Part shown: positions 1 to 7,393 of the stretch, piece by piece
How the letters are laid out: every line of letters begins with the position of its first letter
Numbering within the stretch: the stretch's first letter is position 1
NCBI GenBank assembly: GCA_947168395.1
Contig: CAMVLT010000012.1
Coordinates: 1-64,000 of the forward strand
DNA from: an uncultured Prevotellaceae bacterium
GTDB lineage: Bacteria; Bacteroidota; Bacteroidia; Bacteroidales; Bacteroidaceae
Direction of reading: 5' to 3'
DNA length: 64,000 bases
Translations under genes and position numbers: made by a program
The notes under the pieces: model-generated
Databases searched by the model: none
What the model saw: only the letters and a program-made list of their open reading frames with translations
Told to the model about the DNA's origin: nothing

Positions 1-292
1 ACGATGTGTAATACAGAAACTTCAAAAAGTGATCAGTAGAACCGACCCCATGATTATCCTCGTCGAACACATCGCTGATGTCGAGCACGGTGACAGTCTC
101 GCGCAGCCACTCCGGCTCCTTGATATGCCGCTCGTAGTCGTCGCTGTTGTAGGCACCATAGGTCAGTTCGGCCAGCGTCACCTCCGACACACAGAGGTTT
201 CTTCGCCCGGCGGCTCGCACATGGGCCGTAACGCCGTTGCGTTGGTGGAAGTGCTCAATCCACGTATTCGTGTCAAGAATGTACCTCTCCAT
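1..292 (-). CDS. VapC-like PIN-domain toxin, 3' end outside window
   Basis: The minus strand is open from an ATG at 292 to the window edge, giving about 97 residues and no stop. It begins MERYILDTNTWIEHF, the usual PIN start with the first acidic residue in LDTN, and has the second acidic motif in SEVTLAELTYGA. PIN toxins are Mg-dependent RNases that usually cleave tRNA or rRNA. The last visible part (about residues 80-97) does not clearly show the later PIN acidic motif, so the C-terminus may lie outside the window or be altered. It starts 5 bp after the stop of the antitoxin-like gene at 298-588, the normal antitoxin-toxin order. Family call is good; activity is unknown. Confidence 0.75.
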   Translation of the reverse strand, partial: MERYILDTNTWIEHFHQRNGVTAHVRAAGRRNLCVSEVTLAELTYGAYNSDDYERHIKEPEWLRETVTVLDISDVFDEDNHGVGSTDHFLKFLYYTS

Positions 293-297
293 AGCGT

Positions 298-588
298 TCA
301 GTCCATGTTTACTTCGCGCAGTACATCGTTCTGGCGGCACTCCTTGATGGCGGCCTCCATGCGGGCGGCATCCTCCGGGTCGTCGGCCCAGCACCCTGCC
401 AGTTTCTCAAACAATCGGTCTTTCTCCTCCTCGCTCAATGCTGGGGGCATCGGGGCCGTTTCTCTCTCCTCCAGCGACTCGCTGAGCAGCACCACCAGTT
501 CCAACTTCAGCGGCTTGCTCAACCCCTGCAGCATCCCCCAGTACGGGGCTGCTTTCACAGATGGCTTCCTTAATGCAGTTCCATTCAT
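298..588 (-). CDS. Antitoxin-like protein paired with the PIN toxin
   Basis: A 96-residue acidic protein. The ATG at 588 is preferred over in-frame ATGs further upstream, which lie beyond the -7 box. The N-terminal third (ALRKPSVKAAPYWGMLQ) is followed by SKPLKLELVVLLSESL, which resembles the short N-terminal part of several Bacteroidota antitoxins, and then by a long charged helix (ALSEEEKDRLFEKLAGCWA) typical of the toxin-wrapping half. Its end (CRQNDVLREVNMD) is 5 bp before the PIN toxin start, so the two are almost surely co-transcribed and translationally coupled. Such antitoxins neutralise the PIN nuclease and often repress their own promoter. The DNA-binding family is not recognisable by eye; role is inferred from position and composition. 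Confidence 0.65.
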   Translation of the reverse strand: MNGTALRKPSVKAAPYWGMLQGLSKPLKLELVVLLSESLEERETAPMPPALSEEEKDRLFEKLAGCWADDPEDAARMEAAIKECRQNDVLREVNMD

Positions 589-615
589 AATACTAACATA
601 TTTGGCATTATGGCT

Positions 616-624
616 GCAAAGATA
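616..624 (-). promoter_or_regulatory. -7 box for the toxin-antitoxin pair
   Basis: The reverse complement reads TATCTTTGC, matching the Bacteroidota TAnnTTTG -7 element, about 28 bp upstream of the antitoxin start at 588. Confidence 0.6.
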
Positions 625-685
625 CGAATAAGCGAGCGAAAAACCAAATTTATTTGGATTTTTCCGAGCGGGAAACGTGTATTTA

Positions 686-1088
686 AGAACAAAAATCCAC
701 ACAAATCGGACACAAATAATATAAATGATTATCCACATGTATCGGACAGACGGCCTGAAAGGCCAGCAAGCCATTAGCCCAGGGCAACGCCCTGGGTATG
801 GGGTGGGTGTGCCGCCATCGCCCTGTAAGGGGCAAAAGCTTTGCTTCCTACTAAGGCTTTTGCCCTTTCAGGGCGGGGCGTTAAAACGTCCTGTCACCCA
901 GGGCGCTGCCCTGGGCTGATGGCTCATTGCCCCTTCGGGGCGTTATCGGATACATACGGATAATCATAACAATATATGTCAGCCGATTATTTTCACAACG
1001 AAAGATTTGTGTTGGATTTTTTGAAGATTTTTGTTCGTTATAACCTGACGGGCGAGATGGCTGAGTTGTTACGAGGGCCAAGTTTATC
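686..1088 (+). repeat. Palindromic repeat family 1, copy A, split by an insertion
   Basis: The left part (686-724) begins AAGAACAAAAATCCACAC and matches the start of copy B at 1421. The right part (about 997-1088) begins ACGAAAGATTTGTGTTGG and matches the rest of copy B, through GGCTGAG and GGCCAAGT. Between the halves sits the 243-bp nested palindrome at 725-967 plus about 29 bp. The intact copies B and C lack this interruption, so copy A was a target for insertion. Confidence 0.75.
725..967. mobile_element. MITE-like 243-bp nested palindrome
   Basis: The ends are imperfect terminal inverted repeats: ATGATTATCCACATGTATC at 725 and, inverted at 946-967, ATGATTATCCGTATGTATC. Inside are two further mirrored pairs: AGCCCAGGGCAACGCCCTGG (from 776) with its partner ending CTGCCCTGGGCT (896-917), and CGCCCTGTAAGGGGCAAAAG (820) with GCTTTTGCCCTTTCAGGGCG (855-874). 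No ORF with a recognisable product is present, so it would be non-autonomous. Flanks AATAATATA (left) and AACAATATA (right) could be a decayed target duplication. Confidence 0.7.
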
Positions 1089-1141
1089 GTGGGAAATAAC
1101 AAATAAATCGACATTTGTTTTGCTTTTCGCTTACTTATTCG

Positions 1142-1150
1142 TAACTTTGC
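1142..1150 (+). promoter_or_regulatory. -7 box for the orphan antitoxin gene
   Basis: TAACTTTGC matches the Bacteroidota -7 consensus and lies 28 bp upstream of the ATG at 1179. Confidence 0.6.
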
Positions 1151-1178
1151 ACGCAGAAAACCCATAAACGACAGGAAT

Positions 1179-1454
1179 ATGACAGCAATAGAAATGCGTA
1201 CGGAGCTGTTCCGCGAAATAAGTCCGCTGCTCGACAGCGAAGCGGCGATGGAGAAGATACTGGCATTTGTCAAGACGCTGGTGCCGGCAAAGAAGGCGAA
1301 GGCCGAGGAGGGCTGGGCCGACCGCTTCGTCGGGGTCTGGAAAGATGACCGCCCGGCCGATGAGATTGTGAACGACATACGCAATGCCAGGACTGCGAAC
1401 ACTATCGATGTAGAACTTAAAGAACAAAAATCTACACAAATCGTACAGAAATAA
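1179..1454 (+). CDS. Orphan antitoxin-like protein with repeat-derived C-terminus
   Basis: A 91-residue protein beginning MTAIEMRTELFREISPLLDS, then a helical stretch with KTLVPAKKAKAEE, then WADRFVGVWKDDRPADEI. This is a common Bacteroidota antitoxin layout: N-terminal oligomerisation helices and a C-terminal segment that inserts into a PIN toxin. No toxin ORF follows. The reading frame runs straight into repeat copy B, so the last ~11 residues (LKEQKSTQIVQK region) are encoded by the palindromic repeat. The toxin appears to have been lost, perhaps by recombination between copies A and B that flank this gene. A promoter box at 1142-1150 and a short purine-rich site before the ATG suggest it is still expressed. 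Confidence 0.6.
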   Translation: MTAIEMRTELFREISPLLDSEAAMEKILAFVKTLVPAKKAKAEEGWADRFVGVWKDDRPADEIVNDIRNARTANTIDVELKEQKSTQIVQK

Positions 1455-1547
1455 TATACGAAAGATTTGTGTTGGATTTTTGAAGATTTTTGTTCGTTAT
1501 ATTCTGACGGGGCGAGATGGCTGAGTAGTTACGAGAGGCCAAGTATA
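1421..1547 (+). repeat. Palindromic repeat family 1, copy B (intact)
   Basis: The unit runs from AGAACAAAAATCTACACAA to about GGCCAAGTATAT. Its core is a palindrome: AGAACAAAAATC on the left is mirrored by GATTTTTGTTC at 1482-1495, around a central AATAATATACGAAAG. It overlaps the 3' end of the orphan antitoxin gene and repeats the sequence at 997-1088. Confidence 0.8.
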
Positions 1548-1573
1548 TTCCTTAAAAGACCTTAAACTTCGCG

Positions 1574-1614
1574 GGGTGTGCCGACTTCTGGTACACCCCT
1601 TGTCGTATCTTTGC
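1574..1614 (+). promoter_or_regulatory. Promoter with overlapping inverted repeat upstream of S24 gene
   Basis: TATCTTTGC at 1606-1614 is a -7 box. Just upstream, 1574-1600 is an inverted repeat (GGGGTGTGCC ... GGTACACCCC) covering the expected -33 region. The position suits an operator, possibly for the downstream S24 protein, but this is inference. Confidence 0.5.
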
Positions 1615-1651
1615 GGGCGTTATGTTTAACGCACAAAATAATAAGAAGAGA

Positions 1652-2536
1652 ATGACAATGAAAAGAAGTGTTATGATGACTATGGGAAAGACAACCCAGC
1701 CGCTGATGATGCCGGCCGAGGAGACGATAGCCTGGCTGGAGAGTAAGTGCATCAGGTATGAACTGTGCGACACGCCGGTGCCCGTGTCGGTGAGCAAGGT
1801 GAGCTGCGGTCTGCCGTCTGAGATTGGCGACTACATGATTGAGGAGTATCACGACCTGCCGGGGTCGGCTGTGAGGCTTCACCCGGTGATGGACGTCCCT
1901 GCTACGGGCGACTCTATGATTGAGGCCGACATTGAGGAGGATGACATGCTGCGGCTGGAGCTGGGGGCCATCCCGTCGGACGGCGACATCGTGATGGCGG
2001 GCATCGACGGTCGTTTCCTGGCCAAGGTGTTCTTCACTGACGACAAGCAGCGGAAGTGGCTGCTGCCCCGTAACAAGCACTACAAGCCGATACTGCTGAC
2101 GGCTGACTCGGACGTGAGGATTTCGGGCGTGGTTCGCCATGTGACTAAGAAGATAGCGCGCCAGTCGTACAGCGAGTGCATGGCTATCCTGAGCCGTGCC
2201 GAGGCTCGCAGGAATCAGGAGAGCGACGTGTTCGGGCGGCTGGAGCAGGCAGTGCGCGAGGGCAGCCATCTGTTCTGGGCGGCGTCGGCTTGGGCGGTGG
2301 CCTACTGCGTGTTGCGCGACTGCTGCGGCTACGACGGCTCGATGAAGGAGTTCGACCAGCGCGCGCTGCATCTGCATCTGCCGCCGACGTTCCGCTATGA
2401 GTGCTCGGCGGGCACGGTTCAGCGCACCATCAGCAATCATCCGTACATGCGCCTGCACATAGACAAGTGGAGGGAGAACGGAGCTTCTGTGCGCGAGATT
2501 GTGCTGAAGGAGTTTCTGGTGAGGTATCTGCTGTAG
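1652..2536 (+). CDS. S24 (LexA/UmuD-like) peptidase-fold protein
   Basis: About 294 residues. The frame also opens at an ATG at 1622, but that is only 7 bp from the -7 box; 1652 has a purine-rich AAGAAGAGA upstream. The S24 fold is supported by GDSM (serine nucleophile, within PATGDSMIEA), DGDIVMAGIDG, and LAKVFF with the general-base lysine, followed by LLPRNKHYKPILL. Such proteins self-cleave or act as UmuD-like factors under RecA-ssDNA. There is no obvious helix-turn-helix before the peptidase; a roughly 130-residue C-terminal region (FGRLEQAVREGSHLFWAA onward) is unrecognised and may bind DNA. It opens the phage-like gene group and is followed by a strong terminator at 2619. Role as a damage-responsive switch for the island is inference. 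Confidence 0.7.
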   Translation: MTMKRSVMMTMGKTTQPLMMPAEETIAWLESKCIRYELCDTPVPVSVSKVSCGLPSEIGDYMIEEYHDLPGSAVRLHPVMDVPATGDSMIEADIEEDDMLRLELGAIPSDGDIVMAGIDGRFLAKVFFTDDKQRKWLLPRNKHYKPILLTADSDVRISGVVRHVTKKIARQSYSECMAILSRAEARRNQESDVFGRLEQAVREGSHLFWAASAWAVAYCVLRDCCGYDGSMKEFDQRALHLHLPPTFRYECSAGTVQRTISNHPYMRLHIDKWRENGASVREIVLKEFLVRYLL

Positions 2537-2618
2537 TTTCTGCTGTAGTTTCTGCTGGGCAGAAAGTTTTGTGCACGGAGTTGCTGTTTTTGCGCTGACT
2601 TTCTGCTTTTGGTTTCTG

Positions 2619-2652
2619 AATGCGTTCCAAGACTTAGGAGCGCATTTTTTTT
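2619..2652 (+). terminator. Rho-independent terminator after S24 gene
   Basis: Stem AATGCGTTCC / GGAGCGCATT (one G-T pair), 8-nt loop, then a run of eight T. It lies about 80 bp past the stop. Confidence 0.8.
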
Positions 2653-2657
2653 ATGCT

Positions 2658-2666
2658 TACCTTTGC
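2658..2666 (+). promoter_or_regulatory. -7 box for the Rha-primase gene group
   Basis: TACCTTTGC immediately follows the terminator. The ~320-bp leader to the next ATG at 2986 holds a short GC hairpin followed by seven T (about 2690-2711), which could be an attenuator, and repeat copy C. Confidence 0.5.
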
Positions 2667-2807
2667 ATCGTCAATCAGTTGAGACGGCGTGACGCCCCGG
2701 CTTTTTTTGACAAGTGCTCTTTGACTTATTGATACACACACACGCTGGTGAAAGGAGCGGGGAAGCTGCCGTGGTAATCGGAATACCATGAAAGCACACA
2801 AACCAAC

Positions 2808-2945
2808 AAGTAACTACTTAGGCATCGCGCCACGTCGGAATATAAGAACAAAAATCTTCAAAAATCTACACACAAATCTTTCGTATATTATTTGTGTACG
2901 ATTTGTGGAGATTTTTGTTCTGAAAGACACTGGGACTGAGTAGTA
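2808..2945 (-). repeat. Palindromic repeat family 1, copy C (intact, inverted)
   Basis: Read on the minus strand it matches copy B: AGAACAAAAATCTCCACAA, AATAATATACGAAAGATTTG, GATTTTTGAAGATTTTTGTT, then a GACG-GGCGCGATG-CTAAGTAGTTAC tail like the end of copy B. Both outer ends carry a TGAGTAGT-like motif, so the full unit is an inverted-repeat element of about 138 bp. It sits in the leader of the Rha gene. Confidence 0.75.
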
Positions 2946-2985
2946 CACCAACAATAGTATTAACTTAAAAAACACACACAAGACA

Positions 2986-3624
2986 ATGAAAACAATGATG
3001 ATTGAAAAAACACAGACGATGACGTCGCTCGAAATTGCCGAGCTGACGGGTAAGCAACACAAGCACGTGATGGAGGCCATCAGGAAGATGGAGCCTGCAT
3101 GGGAGAAAGTACATGGGTCGAAATTTCGGCTGATGCGCCGCGAGGTGGCCATCGGCAACGGTGCCGTCCGCCAAGTCCCGTGCTACCAGCTGACGAAGAC
3201 GGAGTGCCTGTACGTCGCCACGAAGTTCAACGACGAGGCGCGCGCCAAGCTGGTGCTGCGCTGGGAGGAACTGGAACGGGCCGTTCAGCTGCGTCTTCCC
3301 TCCGAGGGTGCTGACAGCAGGTCGCTGCCCTGCCTGCGCGCCCTGAACGCCGATGCTGAGGACACGCTGACGGCGACGCAGGTGGCCAAGACGTTCAACA
3401 TGACGGTGTGGGACTTCAACCACGTGCTCAACGACATGGGCATACTCTACCGCCGCCACGGACGTTGGAACCTGTCGGACGACCTGACGGGGCGCAAGCT
3501 GACGGCCATGCGCACCCACGTGTCGTACTCGCTGAAGGGTGAGCTCAAGGTGAAGCAGTACCTGACGTGGACGCTGGAGGGGCTGCGTTTTCTGAACTCG
3601 AAGCTGGGGTACCCGAACTTTTAA
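2986..3624 (+). CDS. Rha-family phage regulator with KilA-C domain
   Basis: A 212-residue protein. The N-terminal domain (about 10-100) has the Rha pattern: TSLEIAELTGKQHKHVMEAI, then YQLTKTECLYVATKFNDEAR and a WEELER helix. The C-terminal domain (about 115-205) resembles phage antirepressor KilA-C: LTATQVAKTFNMTVWDFNHV, then LYRRHGRWNL. Proteins of this type are phage or island regulators that interfere with repression or host factors. The start at 2986 fits the AACACACACAAGACA leader. It is followed at 9 bp by a small Cys/His protein, forming a run of genes that ends in the primase-like protein at 4117. This is a strong sign of a prophage-derived or mobile replication module. Confidence 0.85.
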   Translation: MKTMMIEKTQTMTSLEIAELTGKQHKHVMEAIRKMEPAWEKVHGSKFRLMRREVAIGNGAVRQVPCYQLTKTECLYVATKFNDEARAKLVLRWEELERAVQLRLPSEGADSRSLPCLRALNADAEDTLTATQVAKTFNMTVWDFNHVLNDMGILYRRHGRWNLSDDLTGRKLTAMRTHVSYSLKGELKVKQYLTWTLEGLRFLNSKLGYPNF

Positions 3625-3632
3625 CGTCAGGC

Positions 3633-3821
3633 ATGATGGACGAACGCTGGGTAAAGCATTGTTGCGCTTCGTGCGCCTACAGACAGCTGACGCGTGCGGT
3701 GACTACCCGCAGGTGCCGCAAGCACCACAGGACGGTGAGTCCGCACGACGTCTGCGGAGACTGGAAACTGAGACAACTGATGAAACAAACAAGACAAGAC
3801 CATGGAAACAAAGATTCTTAG
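3633..3821 (+). CDS. Small Cys/His-rich protein
   Basis: A 62-residue protein beginning MMDERWVKHCCASCAYRQ. The spacing C-C-x-x-C ... C-R-K-H-H ... C-G-D-W suggests a small zinc-binding fold, with H and C ligands at both ends. The frame is open further upstream, but the ATG at 3633 is 9 bp after the Rha stop and gives a protein fitting the zinc-ribbon size. It overlaps the next gene (start 3802) by 20 bp, so the two are translationally coupled. Similar small proteins accompany primase/regulator modules of Bacteroidota elements; the exact function is unknown. Confidence 0.6.
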   Translation: MMDERWVKHCCASCAYRQLTRAVTTRRCRKHHRTVSPHDVCGDWKLRQLMKQTRQDHGNKDS

Positions 3822-4077
3822 AGTAGTGAAATGCGGGGAAATGTTCTCCGTGAAGAGTGAGAAGTCGGAAGGCGGCCTGCTGAACAAGCGCAACCTTGTG
3901 CTGCAGGAGCTGGGCGGACGGTTCGAGAACCAGTACGCTGTGTCGGTACTTGGCAACCTGGCTCAGCTGCAATTCTACGAGGGCGACCTCGTGATGGCCA
4001 CGCTGCGGTTCGGGTGCCGCGAGTACAACGGCCAGATGTTTCAGGACATCGTGGCGACTGAGATGATAAAAAGATGA
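3802..4077 (+). CDS. Small OB-fold-like protein (DUF3127-like)
   Basis: A 91-residue protein starting METKILRVVKCGEMFSVKSE. The middle (LLNKRNLVLQELGGRFENQY, then FYEGDLVMATLRF) and the end (CREYNGQMFQDIVATEM) follow the beta-strand rhythm of DUF3127-type proteins, which adopt an OB fold and often travel with replication genes. A single-strand DNA binding role next to a primase-like protein would fit, but is inference. It overlaps the preceding small gene and is followed by a 39-bp AC-rich gap before the gene at 4117. Confidence 0.55.
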   Translation: METKILRVVKCGEMFSVKSEKSEGGLLNKRNLVLQELGGRFENQYAVSVLGNLAQLQFYEGDLVMATLRFGCREYNGQMFQDIVATEMIKR

Positions 4078-4116
4078 AGGAAAAACACACACAACAACAA
4101 CGACGACACGACACAC

Positions 4117-6348
4117 ATGAGCTGTTATTTGATTTACTATGAAAAGGGCGCGAAGATGATGCGCCCTGTCAATGAGCGAGAGGAGTACCTGCGTATGCGC
4201 GACGGCGGCGACCAGGTGCAGAACGTGAAGCGCATCAGAGCCGGCGAGGAGCGGCTGAAGTCGGCCCTGGTGCAGATGAACTACTCGTGCCTGCCTGGTG
4301 CTGAGGGCAAGCTGCGGGGGGCGCGGACGCCATCGCGGTCGGTGGGCATGGACATCGACTTCAAAGTGCCCGACGGCATGGCGGCCGAGGCGCAGCAGGC
4401 GTGGCTGACGGAGCGCATGGCGGCGGTGCCCGCACTGGTGATGGCCAAGCGCAAGGAACTGGGACTGCTGATGCTGGAGCGGTCGGCCACGAAGGGCTAC
4501 CACCTGGTATTCCGCCGACGGCCGGAACTGTCGCAGCAGGAGAACCTGAAGTGGGCGAGCCAGCTGCTTGGGGTGGCGTACGACGCGCAGGCGAAGGACA
4601 TCACGCGGGTGTTCTTCACGACAACGGCTGCCGAGCTGCTGTTTCTGGACGATGCGCTGTTTGACAACGGCGCATCACCCGAGCCTTCGGACGCATTTAC
4701 GATGCCGCCGCAGGCACCAGCGCCTTCGGGCGAATTGGCCATGCACCCGCCCTTCCCCTCCTCCTACCACGGCATCCCGTTCGCCGACATACTGCGGCGG
4801 TACTGGGAATTGAACAACCGTGGTTACGAGCCGACCGAGGGCGACCGCGACACACTGACGTTCCAGCTGGCCTCCGACCTGCGGCACATCTGCGGACGGT
4901 CGTTCGAGTGGCTCGACCAGGTGATACCCTGCTACAACGGATTCCCGTTGGAGGAGAAGCGCCAGAAGATTCGCAACGCCCTGCAGTCGAAGTACGAGGG
5001 GTTCCCGCTGAGGCTGCGCAACGTGCTGGACTCGTTTCACACCACCGACAAGCCGAGCATCACGTACCCCAAAGACACCCCACCGGCGATGCCCCCGAAG
5101 AAGCTGCCAGCACTGATCAGGCTGCTGACCTCGCAGACGCCCGACATCTACAAGGCGGCAGTGGCGCACGCCGTGTTCCCGCCGCTGGGGTCGCATCTGT
5201 GCGGGGTGCGGTTCGCGTACACTGACAACGTGGAGCACGAGGCAACGCTGATGAACTGCCTGATGGCAGGAACAGGTGCGGGCAAGGGCTGCATCGACGA
5301 GCCGATACGCCACATCATGGCCGACATCAAGCGGCGCGACGAGGAGAACGAACGGCGCGAGCGGGAGTGGAAGAAGGACTGCCAAAAGCGCGGAGCCAAC
5401 AAGGACAAGCAGACAAGGCCCGAGGGACTGGTAATACAAATCATAGACCCCGACATGACGAAACCGGCACTCGTGACACGCATGGACGAGGCCGAGGGGC
5501 ACTTCGTGTATGTGAAGCTGAACGAGCTGGACCTCTTTGAGCAACTGAGGGGACAGACGGGCAAGCAGCACTTCCAGCTGATGTGCCTGGCCTTCGACCC
5601 CGGCGCGGAGTACGGACAGACGCGAATAGGCACACAGAGCGTGACAGCACGACCCAAGTGCCGCTTTAACTGGAATGCGTGTACGACCATTCTGAAAGGC
5701 CGCCGGTTCTTCAGCCGCGTACTGACGGACGGCCCCATCTCGCGCATCAACTTCTGCACCATCCCCGAGCAGGAAATAGGCAGCGAGCAGCCCGTGTTCG
5801 GCAAGTACGACGCGGAGTTCGACGAACAGCTGAAACCGTACATCGACAACCTCGTGGCCGCACGGGGACTGATAAGCTGTCCGCAGGCTACCCGGCTGGC
5901 CAAGAAGCTACAGGCGGAGTGCGCCGAGTTTGCCAGGCTGAGCCAGTCGGAGGTGTACTGGAACCTGTCGCATCGAGCCTGCGTCATTGCCTGGCTGAAG
6001 GCCTGCGTGCTCTATGTGGCCAACGGCCAGCAGTGGGAGCGCTCTATCGACGACTTCGTACGCTGGTCGCTGCAGTACGACCTGTGGTGCAAGATGCAGT
6101 TCTTCGGCGAGAGCATAGAGCAGGCCAACCGGGGCGACGACAGCCGCATGGGCAAGCACGGGCCGCGCAACCTGCTGGAACTGCTGCCCGACGTGTTCAC
6201 CCTGGACGACGCCCGGCGGGTGCGCATGCAGCAGGGCATGACCGCCGACAAGACGGGCAACATGGTGAGCACCTGGAAGAAGCGCAGCTACGTGGTACAG
6301 ATGGCAGATGGCAGTTACCAGAAGAGCGAGAAGTACAAGGCGACTTAA
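4117..6348 (+). CDS. BT4734-like / DUF3987 primase-helicase-like protein
   Basis: 743 residues. The N-terminal part (about 1-200) resembles the BT4734/VirE-N domain, with the acidic motif SRSVGMDIDFKVPDG compatible with a primase-polymerase active site and a Lys/His strand at ATKGYHLVFRR. The middle and C-terminal part (about 310-720) is DUF3987-like and has a P-loop-like sequence LMAGTGAGKGC and a later acidic IIDPDMTKPA. Such proteins are abundant in Bacteroidales prophage-like islands and are thought to serve replication. It is the last gene of the plus-strand island; the next gene is convergent, 22 bp away. No amidase, integrase or relaxase follows, so the island is partial or domesticated. 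Confidence 0.8.
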   Translation: MSCYLIYYEKGAKMMRPVNEREEYLRMRDGGDQVQNVKRIRAGEERLKSALVQMNYSCLPGAEGKLRGARTPSRSVGMDIDFKVPDGMAAEAQQAWLTERMAAVPALVMAKRKELGLLMLERSATKGYHLVFRRRPELSQQENLKWASQLLGVAYDAQAKDITRVFFTTTAAELLFLDDALFDNGASPEPSDAFTMPPQAPAPSGELAMHPPFPSSYHGIPFADILRRYWELNNRGYEPTEGDRDTLTFQLASDLRHICGRSFEWLDQVIPCYNGFPLEEKRQKIRNALQSKYEGFPLRLRNVLDSFHTTDKPSITYPKDTPPAMPPKKLPALIRLLTSQTPDIYKAAVAHAVFPPLGSHLCGVRFAYTDNVEHEATLMNCLMAGTGAGKGCIDEPIRHIMADIKRRDEENERREREWKKDCQKRGANKDKQTRPEGLVIQIIDPDMTKPALVTRMDEAEGHFVYVKLNELDLFEQLRGQTGKQHFQLMCLAFDPGAEYGQTRIGTQSVTARPKCRFNWNACTTILKGRRFFSRVLTDGPISRINFCTIPEQEIGSEQPVFGKYDAEFDEQLKPYIDNLVAARGLISCPQATRLAKKLQAECAEFARLSQSEVYWNLSHRACVIAWLKACVLYVANGQQWERSIDDFVRWSLQYDLWCKMQFFGESIEQANRGDDSRMGKHGPRNLLELLPDVFTLDDARRVRMQQGMTADKTGNMVSTWKKRSYVVQMADGSYQKSEKYKAT

Positions 6349-6370
6349 CCCCCTACCCTGCTGCTGCTGA

Positions 6371-7393
6371 CTATGGCATCCACTCGCTCTGGAGGGTGAA
6401 CACGCGCTGGGGAGTGATGAGCTGGGCCTCCTTCTTGGTGAGCTGGCGGCTCCAGGCGACGCGCCCCGACGTGCTGGCACCCTCGCCACGGTTCTGGTAC
6501 TCCATGTAGCGGGCTGTCAGCTCGCGCTCCTTCTGCCAGTGGTGCCAGCCTTCGGGACGTATCTGGGCGGGCAGCGTGCAGTTCATGAAGAGCGTGTAGC
6601 CATAGTCGCGCCAGGGACGGCCCAGATAGACCTTGCTGACGTGCGGGTCGGCGGTGACGGTGCAGTCGTTGAAGATGTAGCCGTAGGGAGCATCCTGCGG
6701 GGTTGAGGCGGCTGTGATGTAGCTGTCGGCCTTGCAGTGGATGGTGCAGTGCTCGAACCAGGCGGTGGAGGGTCCGAAGATGAAGTCGGTGGTGCCCTCG
6801 ATGTAGCAGTCGCGGAACCATAGCCGGGTGTGGGCCGTGCCGGTATAGACGGTGTCCTGGTTGCCAAGGAACCGGCAGCCTATGAAGCGCAGCCGGTCGC
6901 CCTGGGTGTGGAGAGCCACCGCCTGGCCGAGCCGTGCGGCGTTGTTCTCGATGGTGAGGTTGCGGAAGGTGATGTCGTTGCCCTCGACGCGCAGGGTGTA
7001 GGTGCGGAAGGTGCCCATGCCCTTACCCGTAGGCGGGTAAAGTATGTTGGCGTGGTCGTCGTAGGTGATGACGGTCTGGTCGCGGTCTTCGCCGAGCAGC
7101 TCGATGTTCTGTAGCCACTGGGGCAGGATGATTTTCTCCTTGTACGTACCTTTCTTAATAAAGATGACCTTGTGGTAATCCATGAATGCTCGGCACACCT
7201 CGATGGCCTCGCTGATGTTGCGGAACTCGCCGGTGCCGTCGCGGGCAACGACAATGGTGTCGGGGTTGTCGTAACGCGAAGCGGCGTACGCTTCGCTAAA
7301 TGATAAATGACAAATGATAAATGATAAACTAATCAGCCACCATTTACGCTTTGCCAGCAAACGCTGTTTTCTCATGTACATGTTCTTTTTCAT
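6371..7393 (-). CDS. Secreted pectin methylesterase (CE8)
   Basis: 340 residues. CE8 hallmarks: GQAVALHTQGDR with the catalytic-site glutamine, FLGNQDTVYTG with the acid Asp, TTDFIFGPSTAWFE with the nucleophile Asp, and VYLGRPWRDYG. It removes methyl esters from homogalacturonan, probably outside or in the periplasm. The N-terminus is a signal peptide, whose hydrophobic core SLSFIICHLSF is encoded by a 7-bp tandem repeat (see 7304-7439). It lies 57 bp downstream of rsh, in the same direction; the spacer holds the second, inverted part of the repeat. It works with the GH28, CE12 and GH43 enzymes elsewhere in the window. Length is normal for CE8. Confidence 0.93.
   Translation of the reverse strand: MKKNMYMRKQRLLAKRKWWLISLSFIICHLSFSEAYAASRYDNPDTIVVARDGTGEFRNISEAIEVCRAFMDYHKVIFIKKGTYKEKIILPQWLQNIELLGEDRDQTVITYDDHANILYPPTGKGMGTFRTYTLRVEGNDITFRNLTIENNAARLGQAVALHTQGDRLRFIGCRFLGNQDTVYTGTAHTRLWFRDCYIEGTTDFIFGPSTAWFEHCTIHCKADSYITAASTPQDAPYGYIFNDCTVTADPHVSKVYLGRPWRDYGYTLFMNCTLPAQIRPEGWHHWQKERELTARYMEYQNRGEGASTSGRVAWSRQLTKKEAQLITPQRVFTLQSEWMP

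Noticed and set aside
725..919. 64-codon ORF inside the nested palindrome
   Set aside because: Lies wholly in an inverted-repeat element, no ribosome site, composition dictated by the palindromes.
4675..5571. Minus-strand frame of about 300 codons inside the DUF3987 gene
   Set aside because: Opposite a clear coding sequence; low-complexity His/Leu/Val composition, no ribosome site.
1..6348. Complete prophage
   Set aside because: Only early-type genes are present; no integrase, terminase, portal, capsid or tail genes in view.
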